NCBI GenBank assembly: GCA_010912705.1
Contig: POWB01000009.1
Span: 99,083 to 163,082, forward strand
Length of the DNA: 64,000 bases
Reading direction: 5' to 3'
From: Halochromatium sp.
Lineage (GTDB): Bacteria > Pseudomonadota > Gammaproteobacteria > Chromatiales > Chromatiaceae
This document shows, piece by piece, positions 17,492 through 28,395 of the stretch (the first letter of the stretch is position 1; every line of letters starts with the position of its first letter). The notes beneath the pieces are model-generated. The model was not told the origin of the DNA, did no database searches, and saw only the letters and a list, made by a program, of their open reading frames with translations. The translations under genes were made by a program, and so were the position numbers.

Positions 17492-18865
17492 CTAAGCTGC
17501 TTTGGCGATGATTAGGGCGCTTGCGAGGGCTTCGCGATAGGCGGCGATCTCGGCGTCGGTGCGCTTTTCGGTGGCGCAGACCAGGAGGGCTGAGCCGAGT
17601 TCGGGATATTCGCGCCCGAGATCGAAGCCGCCGAGGATGTCTTGCTCGGCGAGTCCGGCGAGCACCGTTTCGGTTGGCGCCGGTAGGCGTAGGGCGCGCT
17701 CGTGGAACACGGGTGCGTCAAAGATCGGCTCCACGCCTGGCACCTCGCAGAGCTGTTGTGCGAGCCGGGCGGTGTTGGCGTGGCAGGCGGCGGCGACGCG
17801 CTCGAGACCTTCGGCGCCGAGGATGGCCATGTGGATGGTGGCGGCGGTCACCAACAGGCCTTGGTTGGTACAGATGTTCGAGGTCGCCTTGGAGCGGCGG
17901 ATATGTTGTTCGCGTGCCTGAAGGGTCAGGGTGTAGCCGATCTTGCCATCGCGATCCTGGGTCCTGCCGGCGATCCGTCCTGGTAGTTGGCGGATGAAGG
18001 CCTGCTTGCAGCACAGAAAGCCGAGATAGGGACCGCCGGACGCAAGCGGCATGCCCAGTGGCTGACCCTCACCGCAGGCGATATCGGCGCCGGCCTGGCC
18101 CCAGTCGCCCGGCGGCGAGAGCAGGGCGAGGGCGACCGGATTGACCACCCCGATCACTAGCGCATCGCGCGCCTGGGCCCAGTCGGTCAGCGCATCGACC
18201 TCCTCGAGCACGCCAAAGACGTTCGGCTGCGGCACCACCAGCGCCGCGAATGGCGCATCGGCGACGGCTTCGCAGTGTGCGACCTGGGTCTGCCCGCTGC
18301 GCTTGTCGAAGTCGACCTCGACCAATTCGATGCCCTGATGCTGGACGATGCTGGCGACGGTGCGGCGATAGAAGGGATGCACCGTGCGCGGCATCAGCAC
18401 GCGCGGGTGCTTGATCTTGCGATTGGAGCGCACCGCCATCAGCACTGCCTCGGCTAGCGCTGAGGCGCCGTCGTAGAGCGAGGCGTTGGAGACATCGAGC
18501 CCGGTTAGGGCGGTCATCATCGACTGGAATTCGTAGAGCACCTGCAGGGTGCCCTGGCTGGCCTCGGCCTGATAGGGCGTGTAGGCGCTGTAGAACTCGC
18601 CGCGGGTGGTGATCTGCCAGACGGCGGCGGGGATGTGGTGATCGTAGGCGCCGGCGCCGATGAAGCAGGTCGGCTCACCATCAGTGCGCGCCCGTGCTTG
18701 CAGGAGCTGGGTCACCTCCATCTCGCTCAGGCCAGCGGGGATGCCGTCTAGTCCCTGGGCGCGGAGCTCGGCGGGGATCTCATCGAACAGCGCGTCGATG
18801 CTGTCGACACCAATGGTGTCGAGCATGGCGGCGATGTCCTCGTCGGTGTGCGGGATGAAGGGCAT
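17492..18865 (-). CDS. gcvPA: Glycine dehydrogenase (decarboxylating) subunit 1, P-protein alpha
   Basis: The 457-residue alpha half of the heteromeric P-protein starts [20 protein letters not shown] and contains [13 protein letters not shown], the [14 protein letters not shown] segment and [12 protein letters not shown], all typical of the subunit 1 family. It pairs with GcvPB to form the decarboxylase active site. It follows gcvH with 6 bases between stop and start, so they are co-transcribed. Confidence 0.95.
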   Translation of the reverse strand: MPFIPHTDEDIAAMLDTIGVDSIDALFDEIPAELRAQGLDGIPAGLSEMEVTQLLQARARTDGEPTCFIGAGAYDHHIPAAVWQITTRGEFYSAYTPYQAEASQGTLQVLYEFQSMMTALTGLDVSNASLYDGASALAEAVLMAVRSNRKIKHPRVLMPRTVHPFYRRTVASIVQHQGIELVEVDFDKRSGQTQVAHCEAVADAPFAALVVPQPNVFGVLEEVDALTDWAQARDALVIGVVNPVALALLSPPGDWGQAGADIACGEGQPLGMPLASGGPYLGFLCCKQAFIRQLPGRIAGRTQDRDGKIGYTLTLQAREQHIRRSKATSNICTNQGLLVTAATIHMAILGAEGLERVAAACHANTARLAQQLCEVPGVEPIFDAPVFHERALRLPAPTETVLAGLAEQDILGGFDLGREYPELGSALLVCATEKRTDAEIAAYREALASALIIAKAA

Positions 18866-18871
18866 CGTCGT

Positions 18872-19264
18872 CTAGCCCTCGTCGGCCAGGAGTTGCTCGT
18901 AGCCGCCGGCGTCCATTAGGTCGTCGAGCTGGCTCGGGTCCGAGAGCTTGAGCTGGAGGATCCAGCCCTCGCCGTAGGCATCCTCGTTGATCGTCTCGGG
19001 CGCGCCATCGAGCGCATCATTCGCACCGACGACCTCGCCGCTGAGTGGGCTATAGATGTCAGACGCGGCCTTGACCGATTCGACCACCGCGCAGGCGTCC
19101 TTGATCGCGACCTGCTTGCCGATCTCAGGCAGCTCGACGAAGACCAGATCGCCGAGGGCGTCTTGCGCATGGTCGGTGATGCCGACGGTGACGGTGCCGT
19201 CGCCGTTATCTTTGACCCATTCATGGGACTCGGTGTATTTCAGCTCTGAAGGGATGCTGCTCAT
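18872..19264 (-). CDS. gcvH: Glycine cleavage system H protein
   Basis: The 130-residue lipoyl carrier shuttles the aminomethyl group between the P, T and L proteins. The lipoylated lysine is in VVESVKAASD, and GWILQLKLSD is the usual C-terminal strand. The start is ATG 19264 (MSSIPSELKYTESHEW). The 201-residue track frame begins in the 227-base gap after gcvT without homology. Confidence 0.95.
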   Translation of the reverse strand: MSSIPSELKYTESHEWVKDNGDGTVTVGITDHAQDALGDLVFVELPEIGKQVAIKDACAVVESVKAASDIYSPLSGEVVGANDALDGAPETINEDAYGEGWILQLKLSDPSQLDDLMDAGGYEQLLADEG

Positions 19265-19491
19265 AAAGGACTCCAGACGGATCGCGTCGCAAAAAAGGCG
19301 GCGGCTGTTGGCGATATGGCGCGAGGAGAGCGTGCTCTCGAGCCGGTGTTGTTTTAGGTTTGGCGCGCCGAAAACGCGCACTGCCGATGTGTCTCGTTCC
19401 GCTTTAACAATAAGCAGTGGAGCATCTTTGAACGACGAAACATGTGAATAGCGCTTACTTAGACGCTGTGCGAACATACCCGTTCGGCCCC

Positions 19492-20586
19492 TTATTCAAG
19501 CGCAATAAGCACTTTGCCATGGCGCACGAATGGAGGTTTGACAACCCGCGCGGGCACTGCCTTGCCGCGGATCTCGACGGCGCACTGATCGCCGATCCCG
19601 GGCTGCACCCGCGCCAGCGCGATGCTGCGCTGCAGGGTCGGCGAGAAGCCGCCCGAGGTCACCTCGCCGACGGGCTGGCCGTCCACCAGCACCGGCTGAT
19701 AGCTCCTGAGCACGCCGCGACCGGTCAGCAGCAGGCCGATGAACTCGCGCAGATCGCCGCTCGCGCGCTGTGCCTCGAGTGCTGAGCGACCGATGAAATC
19801 GCGCTCCTGCGGCTCGAAAGCGACCGTCCACTCGAGCCCCGATTCGAGGGGTCCGACCTCTTCTGTCATATCTTGGCCGTAGAGGTTCATCCCGGCTTCC
19901 AGGCGCAGGGTGTCGCGCGCGCCCAGTCCGGCAGGGGCAACATCGGCCGCAAGGAGCGCTCGCCAAAGATCAGCGATCTCGGAGGCCGGGAGCATGATCT
20001 CGAAGCCGTCTTCGCCGGTATAGCCAGTGCGGCCGACCAGCCAGTCGCCCTGTTCAGCAGCAAAGAAGGGCTTCAGTGCGCGCGCGGGCTCCTGTAGCGC
20101 GCCAGGAAGCAGTGGCAAGGCCTTGGTGCGGGCTTGTGGGCCTTGGACCGCGAGCATGGCGAGATCGTCGCGACTGTGGATGCTCACCGATGCACCCTGG
20201 ACAGCGGCGCGCATCCAAGCCAGATCCTTGTCGGCGGTGGCGGCATTGACCACGGCCCGATAACGGTTAGGGCCGAGGTCATAGCAGATCAGATCATCAA
20301 TCACGCCGCCGTCGGCATTGAGCATGCAGCTGTAGAGCGCCTTGCCCGGCTGCTTGAGCTTGGCGACATCGTTCGCTAACAGTCGCTGCAAGAATGCGAG
20401 GGCATCGGCGCCCTGGATGTCGACGGGACGCATGTGTGAGACATCGAAGACGCCGGCCTGCTGGCGCACGGCATGATGCTCGTCGAGCTGGGAGCCATAG
20501 TGCAACGGCATATCCCAGCCGCCGAACGGCACGATGCGAGCGCCAAGACGCTCATGCTCGGAGAAGAGGGGAGTTCTGGAACCCAT
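19492..20586 (-). CDS. gcvT: Glycine cleavage system T protein (aminomethyltransferase)
   Basis: The 364-residue enzyme transfers the methylene group from aminomethyl-GcvH to tetrahydrofolate and releases ammonia. FGGWDMPLHYGSQLDEHHAV, VFDVSHM, GRTGYTGEDGFEIMLP and the folate-site region EVGPLESGLEWTV are visible. It is first in the gcv operon, with its ATG about 95 bases after the second aptamer of the glycine riboswitch. Confidence 0.96.
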   Translation of the reverse strand: MGSRTPLFSEHERLGARIVPFGGWDMPLHYGSQLDEHHAVRQQAGVFDVSHMRPVDIQGADALAFLQRLLANDVAKLKQPGKALYSCMLNADGGVIDDLICYDLGPNRYRAVVNAATADKDLAWMRAAVQGASVSIHSRDDLAMLAVQGPQARTKALPLLPGALQEPARALKPFFAAEQGDWLVGRTGYTGEDGFEIMLPASEIADLWRALLAADVAPAGLGARDTLRLEAGMNLYGQDMTEEVGPLESGLEWTVAFEPQERDFIGRSALEAQRASGDLREFIGLLLTGRGVLRSYQPVLVDGQPVGEVTSGGFSPTLQRSIALARVQPGIGDQCAVEIRGKAVPARVVKPPFVRHGKVLIALE

Positions 20587-20679
20587 GCGGCACTCCGGTT
20601 GGCGGCCGCTGTGCTGCAGTCACGGCGCGCGGTTAAAGACAGACGAGCAGACGCCACAGTCAAAGCTGTATGCGCCGCC

Positions 20680-20910
20680 CCTCTGTCCTGAACCTGAGAG
20701 TTTGCGTCGAGCAGCCTTGCCAGCCCGCTATCGGCGGGTGGACAGGCTGCTCTTCGCTGCCCCGTCGGTGGGCCACTGCCGTGGCTACTCTCCAGAGTTG
20801 GTGTTAATTCCCTCGGTCCTTTTGCCTGAGCGATTCCGGGCGGATGTTGCGCCTTCGGCGCCGGTGTTGGCGATTGTTTGGTAATCGCTAGAACCGGTCT
20901 CTCCCGCGGG
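20680..20910 (-). ncRNA. Tandem glycine riboswitch upstream of gcvT
   Basis: On the minus strand two glycine-aptamer cores follow one another. The first opens with GGGAGAGACCGG, continues with GCGCCGAAGGCGCAAC and closes with CTCAGGCAAAAGGACCG. The second opens with CTCTGGAGAG, continues with CCACCGACGGGGCAGCG and closes with CTCTCAGGTTCAGGACAGAGG. These are the gcvT-motif core elements, and the arrangement switches expression of the glycine-cleavage operon on when glycine is high. About 95 bases separate it from the gcvT ATG. I did not see a clear terminator, so control may act on the ribosome site. Confidence 0.93.
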
Positions 20911-20930
20911 ACTTCAAACCATTGCCAATC

Positions 20931-20959
20931 AATATAACCATCTCTTGCCGCAGTTCCAA
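20931..20959 (-). promoter_or_regulatory. Probable sigma-70 promoter of the gcv operon
   Basis: On the minus strand TTGGAA and TATATT are separated by exactly 17 bases. The -10 box ends about 20 bases before the first riboswitch aptamer, which is the right distance for a transcript starting near 20924. Confidence 0.55.
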
Positions 20960-20998
20960 GGTCGAATCGCGAAATTGCTCTTGCAGGTGATCTCTCAC

Positions 20999-21046
20999 TC
21001 GGTCTCGCACTCGGTCTCGCACTTGGTCTCGCACTTGGTCTTGGCG
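20999..21046. repeat. 12-bp tandem repeat upstream of the gcv promoter
   Basis: Three full units of (T/C)(T/C)GGTCTCGCAC run from 20999 to 21034, with degenerate units on both sides (TCTCTCAC before, TTGGTCTTGGCG after). On the minus strand they would read as a QVRDQVRDRVRD run in a 61-codon ORF, which I regard as incidental. They lie about 40-90 bases upstream of the gcv promoter. Confidence 0.7.
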
Positions 21047-21110
21047 GCTGCTATCGAACTGCTCTGCGATCACCGCGAAGCGTCAACGGCGATCGCGGGG
21101 CCGGTCAGGC

Positions 21111-21665
21111 TTAGGTGTTTTTGTCGGATTTCGACGCTGGCTTGGATTCGGTGGGAACCCGCTGGAATGTCAGGCCACCACATTCTGAGCAGGCGGGAAT
21201 GCGCCCCGCGCGGGTGAAGCGTGTCTCAGCGCCACACTTGTCACAGACCAGGGTGCCGGGGCCGGTGATCTGTCCGGCCTGATAGAGCGAGGCTTGACGC
21301 GCGCGCTCTGACCATTGCTCGAGCTGTATGCGGGTCTGATCGGCGACGCTGGTGAAGGCATCGAGCATGCGCTGCTCGATCAGCTCGAGATCGAAACGCC
21401 ACCAGGCGCGCAGATCCTCGCCAGTCTCGGCGAGGTAGTGAGCGGCATCTTCGATATCGCGCTCGATGTACTCGGCGACCTTGTGTGCCTCCTCGCGGCT
21501 TAGCTCGCCAAGCTCGACCATGTGGTCGCGGGCGCTCTCGAGCATCGCGCGCAGCTTAGGGGTCGCTTCCTCGGCCTCGTCCACGGCATGGCGCGCCCGC
21601 TCGAGCATCTGCTCGTAGGCCTTGACCAGCCGATCATCGGATTTGGGTTGTTCTTGCTTGCTCAT
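21111..21665 (-). CDS. YbeL-like zinc-ribbon protein (DUF1451)
   Basis: The 184-residue protein has a long charged helical N-terminal part (AYEQMLERARHAVDEAEE, then LSREEAHKVAEYIERDIED) and a C-terminal zinc ribbon with CDKCGAETRF and ACSECGG. This is the layout of the DUF1451/YbeL family, whose function is unknown. In Escherichia coli ybeL is also next to leuS, which supports the call. The start is set at ATG 21665 (MSKQEQPKSDD), 9 bases after AGGAG, rather than the upstream ATG at 21683. Confidence 0.8.
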   Translation of the reverse strand: MSKQEQPKSDDRLVKAYEQMLERARHAVDEAEEATPKLRAMLESARDHMVELGELSREEAHKVAEYIERDIEDAAHYLAETGEDLRAWWRFDLELIEQRMLDAFTSVADQTRIQLEQWSERARQASLYQAGQITGPGTLVCDKCGAETRFTRAGRIPACSECGGLTFQRVPTESKPASKSDKNT

Positions 21666-21821
21666 TGCTGGCTTCTCCTGCATTCATCAGGTCGACTGGT
21701 GGGCACGATTGTCACGGCTGAGCGCGCGACAGGCTGCTGATTAAAGTCTGGCTGATCGGCGCAAAAGCGCAAGTCGATACCCGCCTGCGCAGGCGTCTGT
21801 TCCAATGCGACTTGCGGACGA

Positions 21822-22163
21822 CTAGAGCGCCAGATGCAGCCGGATCGCCGCATCGATCTCTTGCAACTTGGCAGCTGCCAGCCTGCCGAGGGGTCTGCTT
21901 TGAATCCTCTCCTTGGAGATGGTCCTGATTTGCTGGGCCTGTGCCTTGGAGTCCTTTGGCAGACCTGAGTCCGCGCAAGACAAGGCGACCTCGAACGGAA
22001 AGATGCGAGTCAAAGAGGAGGTGATCGGCAGCACGGTCAGGGTGCTCGCTGCGCGATTGTTGGCGTTGTTGCTGACCACTAAGACCGGTCGGCGCTTGTT
22101 GATCTCGGACCCGACGGTTGGGCTCAGATCAGCGTAGACGATGTCACCTCGTTTAATCGTCAC
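21822..22163 (-). CDS. MazF/PemK-family endoribonuclease toxin
   Basis: The 113-residue protein has the MazF core: KRGDIVYADLSPTVGSEINK, RRPVLVVSNNANN, TVLPITSS, and a C-terminal QIRTISKERI segment. MazF toxins cleave mRNA at short single-stranded motifs. Its ATG overlaps the stop of the antitoxin gene (ATGA, 22160-22163), the usual coupled arrangement. Confidence 0.92.
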   Translation of the reverse strand: MTIKRGDIVYADLSPTVGSEINKRRPVLVVSNNANNRAASTLTVLPITSSLTRIFPFEVALSCADSGLPKDSKAQAQQIRTISKERIQSRPLGRLAAAKLQEIDAAIRLHLAL

Positions 22164-22402
22164 CAGCGTTCATCGCTCAGGCCATCGCTCATCGTGATTT
22201 CGAGATCGATCTCGAGATCGCGGTCTCGGCGCCCTTCTTCTGATGCCTCTCGATAAGCGCTCTCGAGCTCTTCCTCGCGAAGACGAAGCAGCGCCTGCTC
22301 GATGACCCGCGAGCGACTGCCGATCGCATGATTGGCGCGATAGGCATCGATCAGCGCGACCAGGTCCGGGGTGAGCGATATCGATAACTTTTCAGTACGC
22401 AT
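22160..22402 (-). CDS. Ribbon-helix-helix antitoxin paired with MazF
   Basis: The 80-residue protein has an N-terminal ribbon-helix-helix (EKLSISLTPDLVALIDAYRAN, then SRSRVIEQALLRL) and an acidic tail (DRDLEIDLEITMSDGL) that would bind the toxin. ATG 22402 is preceded by AGGAG at 8 bases, which decides it over the ATG six codons earlier. It binds its own promoter in typical systems. Confidence 0.88.
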   Translation of the reverse strand: MRTEKLSISLTPDLVALIDAYRANHAIGSRSRVIEQALLRLREEELESAYREASEEGRRDRDLEIDLEITMSDGLSDERW

Positions 22403-22649
22403 CAGATTGCTCCTAAACATCCTACTGATGATGCTACCACAGCGGCGTCTGAACGAGGACGCACGCCGACAACGAGCGAGTAGTGGTTTAGACGAGCGAA
22501 GAGTGGTTCACAAGTGCAGCTCGATTCTGGCTTAGGGTATCCTGATGCGATCGACAAGGGCGTCGCGACCACGCGATAGCGCCTACCCCTGATCCAGCAC
22601 CCAATCATCATTCGATCATCATCTGATCACCAACCCGTGCAGCCCAGCC

Positions 22650-25250
22650 ATGATGCAGACCGAGTACGAGCCGCGCGCCATCGAACAGGAGGCGCAGCGC
22701 TATTGGGAATCGAGCCAGACCTTCAAGGCCGTCGAAGACCCGTCGCGCGAGAAGTTTTATTGCCTGTCGATGTTTCCCTACCCCTCGGGGCGGCTGCACA
22801 TGGGCCATGTGCGCAACTACACCATCGGCGATGTGATCGCGCGCCACCAGCGCATGCTCGGCAAGAATGTGCTGCAGCCGATGGGCTGGGATGCCTTTGG
22901 GCTACCGGCCGAGAATGCGGCGATCAAGCACGGCATTCCGCCGTCAAAATGGACGCGCGAAAACATCCAGGCAATGAAAGAGCAGCTCAAGCGCCTAGGC
23001 TTCGGCTACGACTGGGACCGCGAGCTGGCCACCTGCGATGTCGACTACTACCGCTGGGAGCAGTGGCTGTTTACGCGGTTGATGGAGAAGGGCCTCGCCT
23101 ATCGCGCCACCGCGATGGTCAACTGGGACCCGGTCGATCAGACCGTGCTCGCCAACGAGCAGGTCATCGACGGCCGCGGCTGGCGGTCCGGCGCGCTGGT
23201 CGAGAAACGCGAGATCGAGCAGTGGTTCATCCGCATCACCGCCTACGCGCAAGAGCTGCTCGACGCGATCGATAGCCTCGATGGTTGGCCGGAGCGGGTG
23301 CGGGCGATGCAGCGCAACTGGATCGGCCGCTCCGAGGGCGTGCACATGCGCTTCGGTATTGCCGGCGCTGAGGGCGCGGCCAGCCAGGAGACGCTAGACA
23401 TCTTCACCACCCGGCCAGATACGGTGATGGGCGTGACCTATGTCGCCGTCGCCGCCGAGCATCCGCTGGCGCAGCGTGTCGCGCAGGGGAATCCGCAGCT
23501 CGCCGCCTTTATCGATGAGTGCCGTCAAGGCGGGATCTCCGAGGCCGAACTCGAGACCATGGAGAAGAAGGGGCATCGCCTCGGCATTGATGCGCTGCAT
23601 CCAATCACTGGCCAGCGGGTGCCGATCTTTGCCGCCAACTTCGTGCTCATGGGCTATGGCACCGGAGCGGTGATGGCAGTGCCGGCGCATGATCAGCGCG
23701 ACTGGGAGTTCGCCGAGCGCTACAGGATTCCGAAGCGGCAGGTGATCTTTGCCACTGAGGGCGAGGAGGTCGGTATCGACAGCCACGCCTTCACCGAGAA
23801 GGGCATCCTCCGCGACTCCGACCCCTTCGATGGTCTGACCTCGGAGGAGGCTTTTGATGCTGTCGCCGACTGGCTCGAGACCCATGGTAAGGGCGGTCGA
23901 CTGGTCAACTTCCGGCTACGCGACTGGGGTGTCTCGCGTCAGCGCTACTGGGGCTGTCCGGTGCCGGTGGTGCGCACCGTCGATGGCGAGGTGCGGCCTG
24001 AGACCGAGCTGCCGGTGCGGCTGCCGGAAGATCTGGTCGTCGACGGCTCCGGCTCGCCACTGAAGAAGCTGCCGGCGTTCTCCGAGCTGCCCAATGGCGA
24101 GACGCGCGAGACCGATACCTTCGATACCTTTGTCGAGTCGAGCTGGTATTACGCGCGCTATTGCTCACCGAACTGTGATAGCGCCATGCTTGATGAGCGC
24201 GCCAAGTATTGGCTGCCGGTGGATCAATACATCGGCGGTATCGAGCATGCGGTTTTGCATCTGCTCTATGCGCGTTTCTTCCACAAGCTGCTGCGTGATG
24301 AGGGCCTGGTCGACTGCGATGAGCCCTTCGCAAAGCTGCTGACTCAAGGCATGGTGGTCGCCGAGACCTGGTATCGCGAGGATGGCGAAGGCCGCCGCGA
24401 CTGGTTTAATCCGGCCGCTGTCGAGGTCGAGCGCGATGACAAGGGCCGGGTGGTTGGCGCGGTGCTCAAGGCCGATGGGCAACCGGTTCATTTCGGCGGC
24501 ATCGAGAAGATGTCGAAGTCGAAGAACAATGGGGTTGATCCGGAGGCGATGATTGAGCGCTACGGCGTCGATACCGTGCGTCTTTATGTGATGTTCACCT
24601 CGCCGCCGGATCAGTCGCTGGAGTGGAATGATGAGGGTGTTGAAGGCGCCTATCGATTCCTGCGCCGGCTCTGGACCTTGGCTGCGACCCATGCCGATGG
24701 GCTGCGTGCCGCAGGTGCTGGGACGACGAGTGAAGCTGCTCAGCAGGCGTTTGATGATGCGCTGAGCGATGCTCGTCGTGAGATCCATACAGCGCTGAAG
24801 AAGGCGCTGTTCGATTACGAGCGGCAGCAGTTCAATACGGTTGTCTCGGCCTGCATGACGATCATCAATACATTATCGAAGCTTGCTGCTGAGGACTTGG
24901 CTGCACAAGGGGTTCGCCGCGAAGGGCTGAGCATCGCGCTGCGCCTACTTGCGCCGATTGCGCCACATATCACCCATCATCTGTGGCGTGAGCTCGAGCT
25001 TGGCGACGACATTCTGCAGGCACCCTGGCCGCAGGTCGATGAGGAGGCGCTAGCGCAGGATCAGATCACCTATGTCGTGCAGGTCAATGGTAAGGTACGT
25101 GGCAAGATCGAGGTGCCAGCCGCGGCTGAGCGTGCTGAGGTCGAGGCCGCTGCGCTAGCGAATGAGAACGTGCAGCGCTTTATTGGCGAAGCAAAGGTGC
25201 GTAAGGTCATCGTCGTGCCGAATAAGCTGGTCAATCTGGTCGCCAAATGA
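22650..25250 (+). CDS. leuS: Leucyl-tRNA synthetase
   Basis: The 866-residue class I synthetase is full length. The HIGH-type motif is in [15 protein letters not shown] (about residue 42), the editing domain has [20 protein letters not shown] (about 250), the [11 protein letters not shown]-type segment is near 500, and KMSKSKNN is near 625. It charges tRNA-Leu. Its TGA overlaps the ATG of lptE, as in other gammaproteobacteria with leuS-lptE-holA order. Confidence 0.98.
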   Translation: MMQTEYEPRAIEQEAQRYWESSQTFKAVEDPSREKFYCLSMFPYPSGRLHMGHVRNYTIGDVIARHQRMLGKNVLQPMGWDAFGLPAENAAIKHGIPPSKWTRENIQAMKEQLKRLGFGYDWDRELATCDVDYYRWEQWLFTRLMEKGLAYRATAMVNWDPVDQTVLANEQVIDGRGWRSGALVEKREIEQWFIRITAYAQELLDAIDSLDGWPERVRAMQRNWIGRSEGVHMRFGIAGAEGAASQETLDIFTTRPDTVMGVTYVAVAAEHPLAQRVAQGNPQLAAFIDECRQGGISEAELETMEKKGHRLGIDALHPITGQRVPIFAANFVLMGYGTGAVMAVPAHDQRDWEFAERYRIPKRQVIFATEGEEVGIDSHAFTEKGILRDSDPFDGLTSEEAFDAVADWLETHGKGGRLVNFRLRDWGVSRQRYWGCPVPVVRTVDGEVRPETELPVRLPEDLVVDGSGSPLKKLPAFSELPNGETRETDTFDTFVESSWYYARYCSPNCDSAMLDERAKYWLPVDQYIGGIEHAVLHLLYARFFHKLLRDEGLVDCDEPFAKLLTQGMVVAETWYREDGEGRRDWFNPAAVEVERDDKGRVVGAVLKADGQPVHFGGIEKMSKSKNNGVDPEAMIERYGVDTVRLYVMFTSPPDQSLEWNDEGVEGAYRFLRRLWTLAATHADGLRAAGAGTTSEAAQQAFDDALSDARREIHTALKKALFDYERQQFNTVVSACMTIINTLSKLAAEDLAAQGVRREGLSIALRLLAPIAPHITHHLWRELELGDDILQAPWPQVDEEALAQDQITYVVQVNGKVRGKIEVPAAAERAEVEAAALANENVQRFIGEAKVRKVIVVPNKLVNLVAK

Positions 25251-25942
25251 GCAGGCTGATCAGCGGCATCTGCTGGTTGATCGATGGCCGACCCTGCAAT
25301 GCTCGAGGCAGCGCTCAGCGGCCTAACGTCTTTGCTTTGGTCAAGGTGCAGCGGCGAGCGGCTCAGCTGTCCTCGGGTAAAGGGGCGCCTCTGCTGTTGA
25401 GCCTAGCCTGCGTGCTTGCGCTCGTCGGCTGCGGCTTCCATCTGCGGGGCGCGGTTGATCTTCCACCAGACTTGGAGCCAATCTATATCCAGTCCGGCGG
25501 CCTGGTCGGGCAGTCGATCGATGAGCGCTTGCGTGGTAGCGGGGTGTCGGTGACCAGCATTGCAACCCAGGCCGGGATGATCCTGCGCATCCTGGGTCAA
25601 ACCCGCAGCTCGCGCGTGGTCGCGGTTGATCGCGCCGGCAAGGCACTAGCCTATGCGCTGGAATTCGTGGTCGTCTTTGATGCCGTCGATGCCGGTGGCC
25701 AAGCGCTGATTCCGGAACAGCGGATCACCCTCGAGCGCACCTTTGATGATAACCCTGATGTGGCGGTGCTCGGTAAGCAGCTCGAATCCGACATCATCTA
25801 TCAGGATATGGCCGATGATGCCGCCGATCAGGTGCTGCTGCGGTTACGGGCGGCGGTGACGGCGCGCTCATCCCAACTGCGGCAGTCGGCGCCGCAAACC
25901 CCTAACCAAGCGGTTCCCTTGGCCGCTCCAGTCGCCAACTAG
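25247..25942 (+). CDS. lptE: LPS-assembly lipoprotein LptE
   Basis: LptE plugs the outer-membrane LptD barrel that inserts lipopolysaccharide. The 231-residue frame has a signal with lipobox [10 protein letters not shown] at about residue 62, so the lipidated Cys is about residue 63. The preceding 40 residues are unusual, and a later start nearer the hydrophobic stretch [13 protein letters not shown] is possible. The ATG at 25247 overlaps the leuS stop. It sits between leuS and holA as expected. Confidence 0.9.
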   Translation: MSRLISGICWLIDGRPCNARGSAQRPNVFALVKVQRRAAQLSSGKGAPLLLSLACVLALVGCGFHLRGAVDLPPDLEPIYIQSGGLVGQSIDERLRGSGVSVTSIATQAGMILRILGQTRSSRVVAVDRAGKALAYALEFVVVFDAVDAGGQALIPEQRITLERTFDDNPDVAVLGKQLESDIIYQDMADDAADQVLLRLRAAVTARSSQLRQSAPQTPNQAVPLAAPVAN

Positions 25943-25967
25943 GCACTCCGCAGGTTCTCAATCCCCG

Positions 25968-26999
25968 ATGCCGATCGCGCCTGCTCAGCTCAGCCAACAG
26001 CTTAACAAAGGCCTAGCGCCAGTCTATCTGCTCGCTGGCAGCGAGCCGCTGCAGCTCGGGGAGGCGGCGGACGCGATCCGTACGGCTGCGCGCCAACGCG
26101 GCTTCAGCGAGCGTGAGGTGCTGGAGACCGGAGCGGACTTTGATTGGTCCTCGCTTGCTGGCGCCCTAGGCTCGCTATCGCTGTTTGCCGAGCGGCGTCT
26201 GATTGAGCTGCGGATCAGTGCGCCAAAGTCTGGCAGCAAGGGCGACGGGGTAGGGCGCGAAGGCTCGGATGCCATCCGCCGCTGCCTCGAGCATCTCAGT
26301 GCTGACGTGCTGCTTCTAATCCTGGCGCCGGGGCTGGATTGGAAGAGTCTGAAGACTAAGTGGGTGCAGGCGGTTGAACAGGCTGGCGTGCTGGTGCAGG
26401 TGCGCGAGCCGCAAGGGCGACAGCTCAACCAGTGGCTCGATGGGCGGCTGCGACGCGCCGGCTTTATACCCAGTTCCGATGCGGTCGCGCTGCTCGCTGA
26501 GCGGGTTGAGGGCAATCTGCTCGCCGCTGATCAGGAGATCACCAAATTAGGATTGGCACTGGAGCCGGGGCCGCTGGATGGCGAAGGCTTGATGGCGGCG
26601 GTGGCTGATAGTGCGCGCTACGGCGTGTTTGATCTTGCGGATGCAGCGCTCAGTGGTGATCGGGCTCGAGTTGCACGTGTGCTCGAGGTCTTGCAAGCCG
26701 AGGGCACCGCTGAGCCGCTGGTGCTCTGGGCGCTCGCGCGTGAGGTGCGCAAGCTGGCCGCACTTTCCTTTGCGCGCGCCAAGCGGCAGCCGCTCGGCCC
26801 GCTGCTGAAGGCGCATCAGGTCTGGGACTCGCGTCGCCCGCTGGTGATGGCAGCGCTGGATCGACTGCCGCTCGAGCACCTCTGGGAGCTGGTCATCCGC
26901 TGCGCCGACGCCGACCTGGCGATCAAGGGGCGCGGGGCTGCTGATCCCTGGCATCTGTTTCGACGGATTGCTGAGGGACTTGCCGCAGCGCCCTCCTGA
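25968..26999 (+). CDS. holA: DNA polymerase III subunit delta
   Basis: HolA opens the beta sliding clamp within the clamp loader. The 343-residue protein shows the N-terminal PVYLLAGSEPLQLGEAADAIR segment and the conserved FAERRLIELR and WALAREVRKLAAL regions. It follows lptE by 26 bases in the usual leuS-lptE-holA order. Confidence 0.95.
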   Translation: MPIAPAQLSQQLNKGLAPVYLLAGSEPLQLGEAADAIRTAARQRGFSEREVLETGADFDWSSLAGALGSLSLFAERRLIELRISAPKSGSKGDGVGREGSDAIRRCLEHLSADVLLLILAPGLDWKSLKTKWVQAVEQAGVLVQVREPQGRQLNQWLDGRLRRAGFIPSSDAVALLAERVEGNLLAADQEITKLGLALEPGPLDGEGLMAAVADSARYGVFDLADAALSGDRARVARVLEVLQAEGTAEPLVLWALAREVRKLAALSFARAKRQPLGPLLKAHQVWDSRRPLVMAALDRLPLEHLWELVIRCADADLAIKGRGAADPWHLFRRIAEGLAAAPS

Positions 27000-27117
27000 G
27001 GCATCCTGAGGGTTGCCAGTGCGCTGCTCGTATTCGCGCCCGCTTGCCGCCGAAACACTGCTAAACTAATCAGTTTTTTAGCGCCACCAGGCGTTCTAAC
27101 TCACTGCAGCCCATGCC

Positions 27118-28395
27118 ATGAAGACCGAGACCAAGATCACAGACGTTGCCGCCTATGTTGCCGAGGTTGGACGTCGGGCGCGCGTGGCAGCGCGAGCCAT
27201 GGCGCGTGCCGAGACCGGCGTCAAGAATGATGCGCTGCATGCGATGGCGACCGACCTCGATGCGCATCGCGAGACCCTGGCGGTGGCCAATGCCGCGGAC
27301 CTCGAGGCGGGCGCTGCCAAGGGCTTAGATGCGGCCCTGCTCGATCGCCTTGAGCTGACCCCTGGGCGCATTGATGCGATGATCGCCGGGCTTGAGCAGA
27401 TTGCTGCACTGCCAGACCCGATTGGTGCCATCACAGATCTCAACTATCGCCCCTCTGGCATCCAGGTCGGGCGCATGCGGGTGCCACTCGGCGTCATCGG
27501 CATCATCTACGAGTCCCGACCTAATGTCACCGCTGATGCCGCGGGGCTCTGTCTCAAGGCCGGTAACGCGACGGTGCTGCGCGGTGGCTCCGAGGCGTTT
27601 CAGTCGAATCAGGCCATTGCCGCCAGCATCCACCGCGGTCTGCAAACGGTTGGCCTTGCGGTCGACGCCGTGCAGGTGCTCGCCACCACCGACCGTGCCG
27701 CGGTTGGCGCCATGATCACTGATCCCGAGCATATCGACGTGATCATCCCGCGCGGCGGCAAAGGGTTGATCGAGCGCATCAGCCGCGAGGCGAGGGTGCC
27801 GGTGATCAAACACCTTGATGGGATCTGCCACGTCTATATCGACGACAAGGCCGACCCAGACAAGGCGGTTGTGATTGCGGTGAATGCCAAGACCCAGCGC
27901 TATGGCACCTGTAACACCATGGAGACCCTCTTGGTGGCCGAACAGGTGGCGCGCCCACTGCTCTCGCGCATCGGTGCCGCATTGGTCGCCAAGGGCGTTC
28001 AGATTCGTGGCTGCGAGCGCACCCGCCAGATCCTAGCGGATGCGCGACCAGCCACTGATGCCGACTGGGGTACCGAGTATCTGGCCCCGATCCTCTCAGT
28101 GCGCGTCGTCTCCGGCATGGACACCGCGATCGAGCATATCGAGGCGCATGGCTCGCACCATACCGATACCATCGTGACCGAAGACTACAGCCGCGCCCGC
28201 CGCTTCCTGCGTGAGGTTGATTCCAGCTCGGTTATGGTGAATGCGTCCACCCGTTTTGCTGATGGCTTCGAGTATGGGCTGGGTGCCGAGATCGGCATCA
28301 GTACCGACAAGTTTCATGCCCGTGGTCCGGTTGGGCTGGAGGGATTGACCTCGCAAAAGTTCGTCGTGCTCGGCGATGGCCAAATCCGTGCCTAA
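27118..28395 (+). CDS. proA: Gamma-glutamyl phosphate reductase
   Basis: The 425-residue NADPH enzyme makes glutamate semialdehyde for proline synthesis. The catalytic Cys is in [14 protein letters not shown], and [23 protein letters not shown] and [10 protein letters not shown] are family hallmarks. The gene begins with ATG 27118 about 120 bases after holA. Its end overlaps the track start of nadD, so it is probably co-transcribed with nadD and rsfS. Confidence 0.97.
   Translation: MKTETKITDVAAYVAEVGRRARVAARAMARAETGVKNDALHAMATDLDAHRETLAVANAADLEAGAAKGLDAALLDRLELTPGRIDAMIAGLEQIAALPDPIGAITDLNYRPSGIQVGRMRVPLGVIGIIYESRPNVTADAAGLCLKAGNATVLRGGSEAFQSNQAIAASIHRGLQTVGLAVDAVQVLATTDRAAVGAMITDPEHIDVIIPRGGKGLIERISREARVPVIKHLDGICHVYIDDKADPDKAVVIAVNAKTQRYGTCNTMETLLVAEQVARPLLSRIGAALVAKGVQIRGCERTRQILADARPATDADWGTEYLAPILSVRVVSGMDTAIEHIEAHGSHHTDTIVTEDYSRARRFLREVDSSSVMVNASTRFADGFEYGLGAEIGISTDKFHARGPVGLEGLTSQKFVVLGDGQIRA

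Noticed and set aside
20888-21073. 61-codon minus-strand ORF with QVRDQVRDRVRDRVRD repeats
   Set aside because: It is the translation of a 12-bp tandem array in the gcv promoter region and overlaps the promoter and the riboswitch 5' end. No family or ribosome site supports it.
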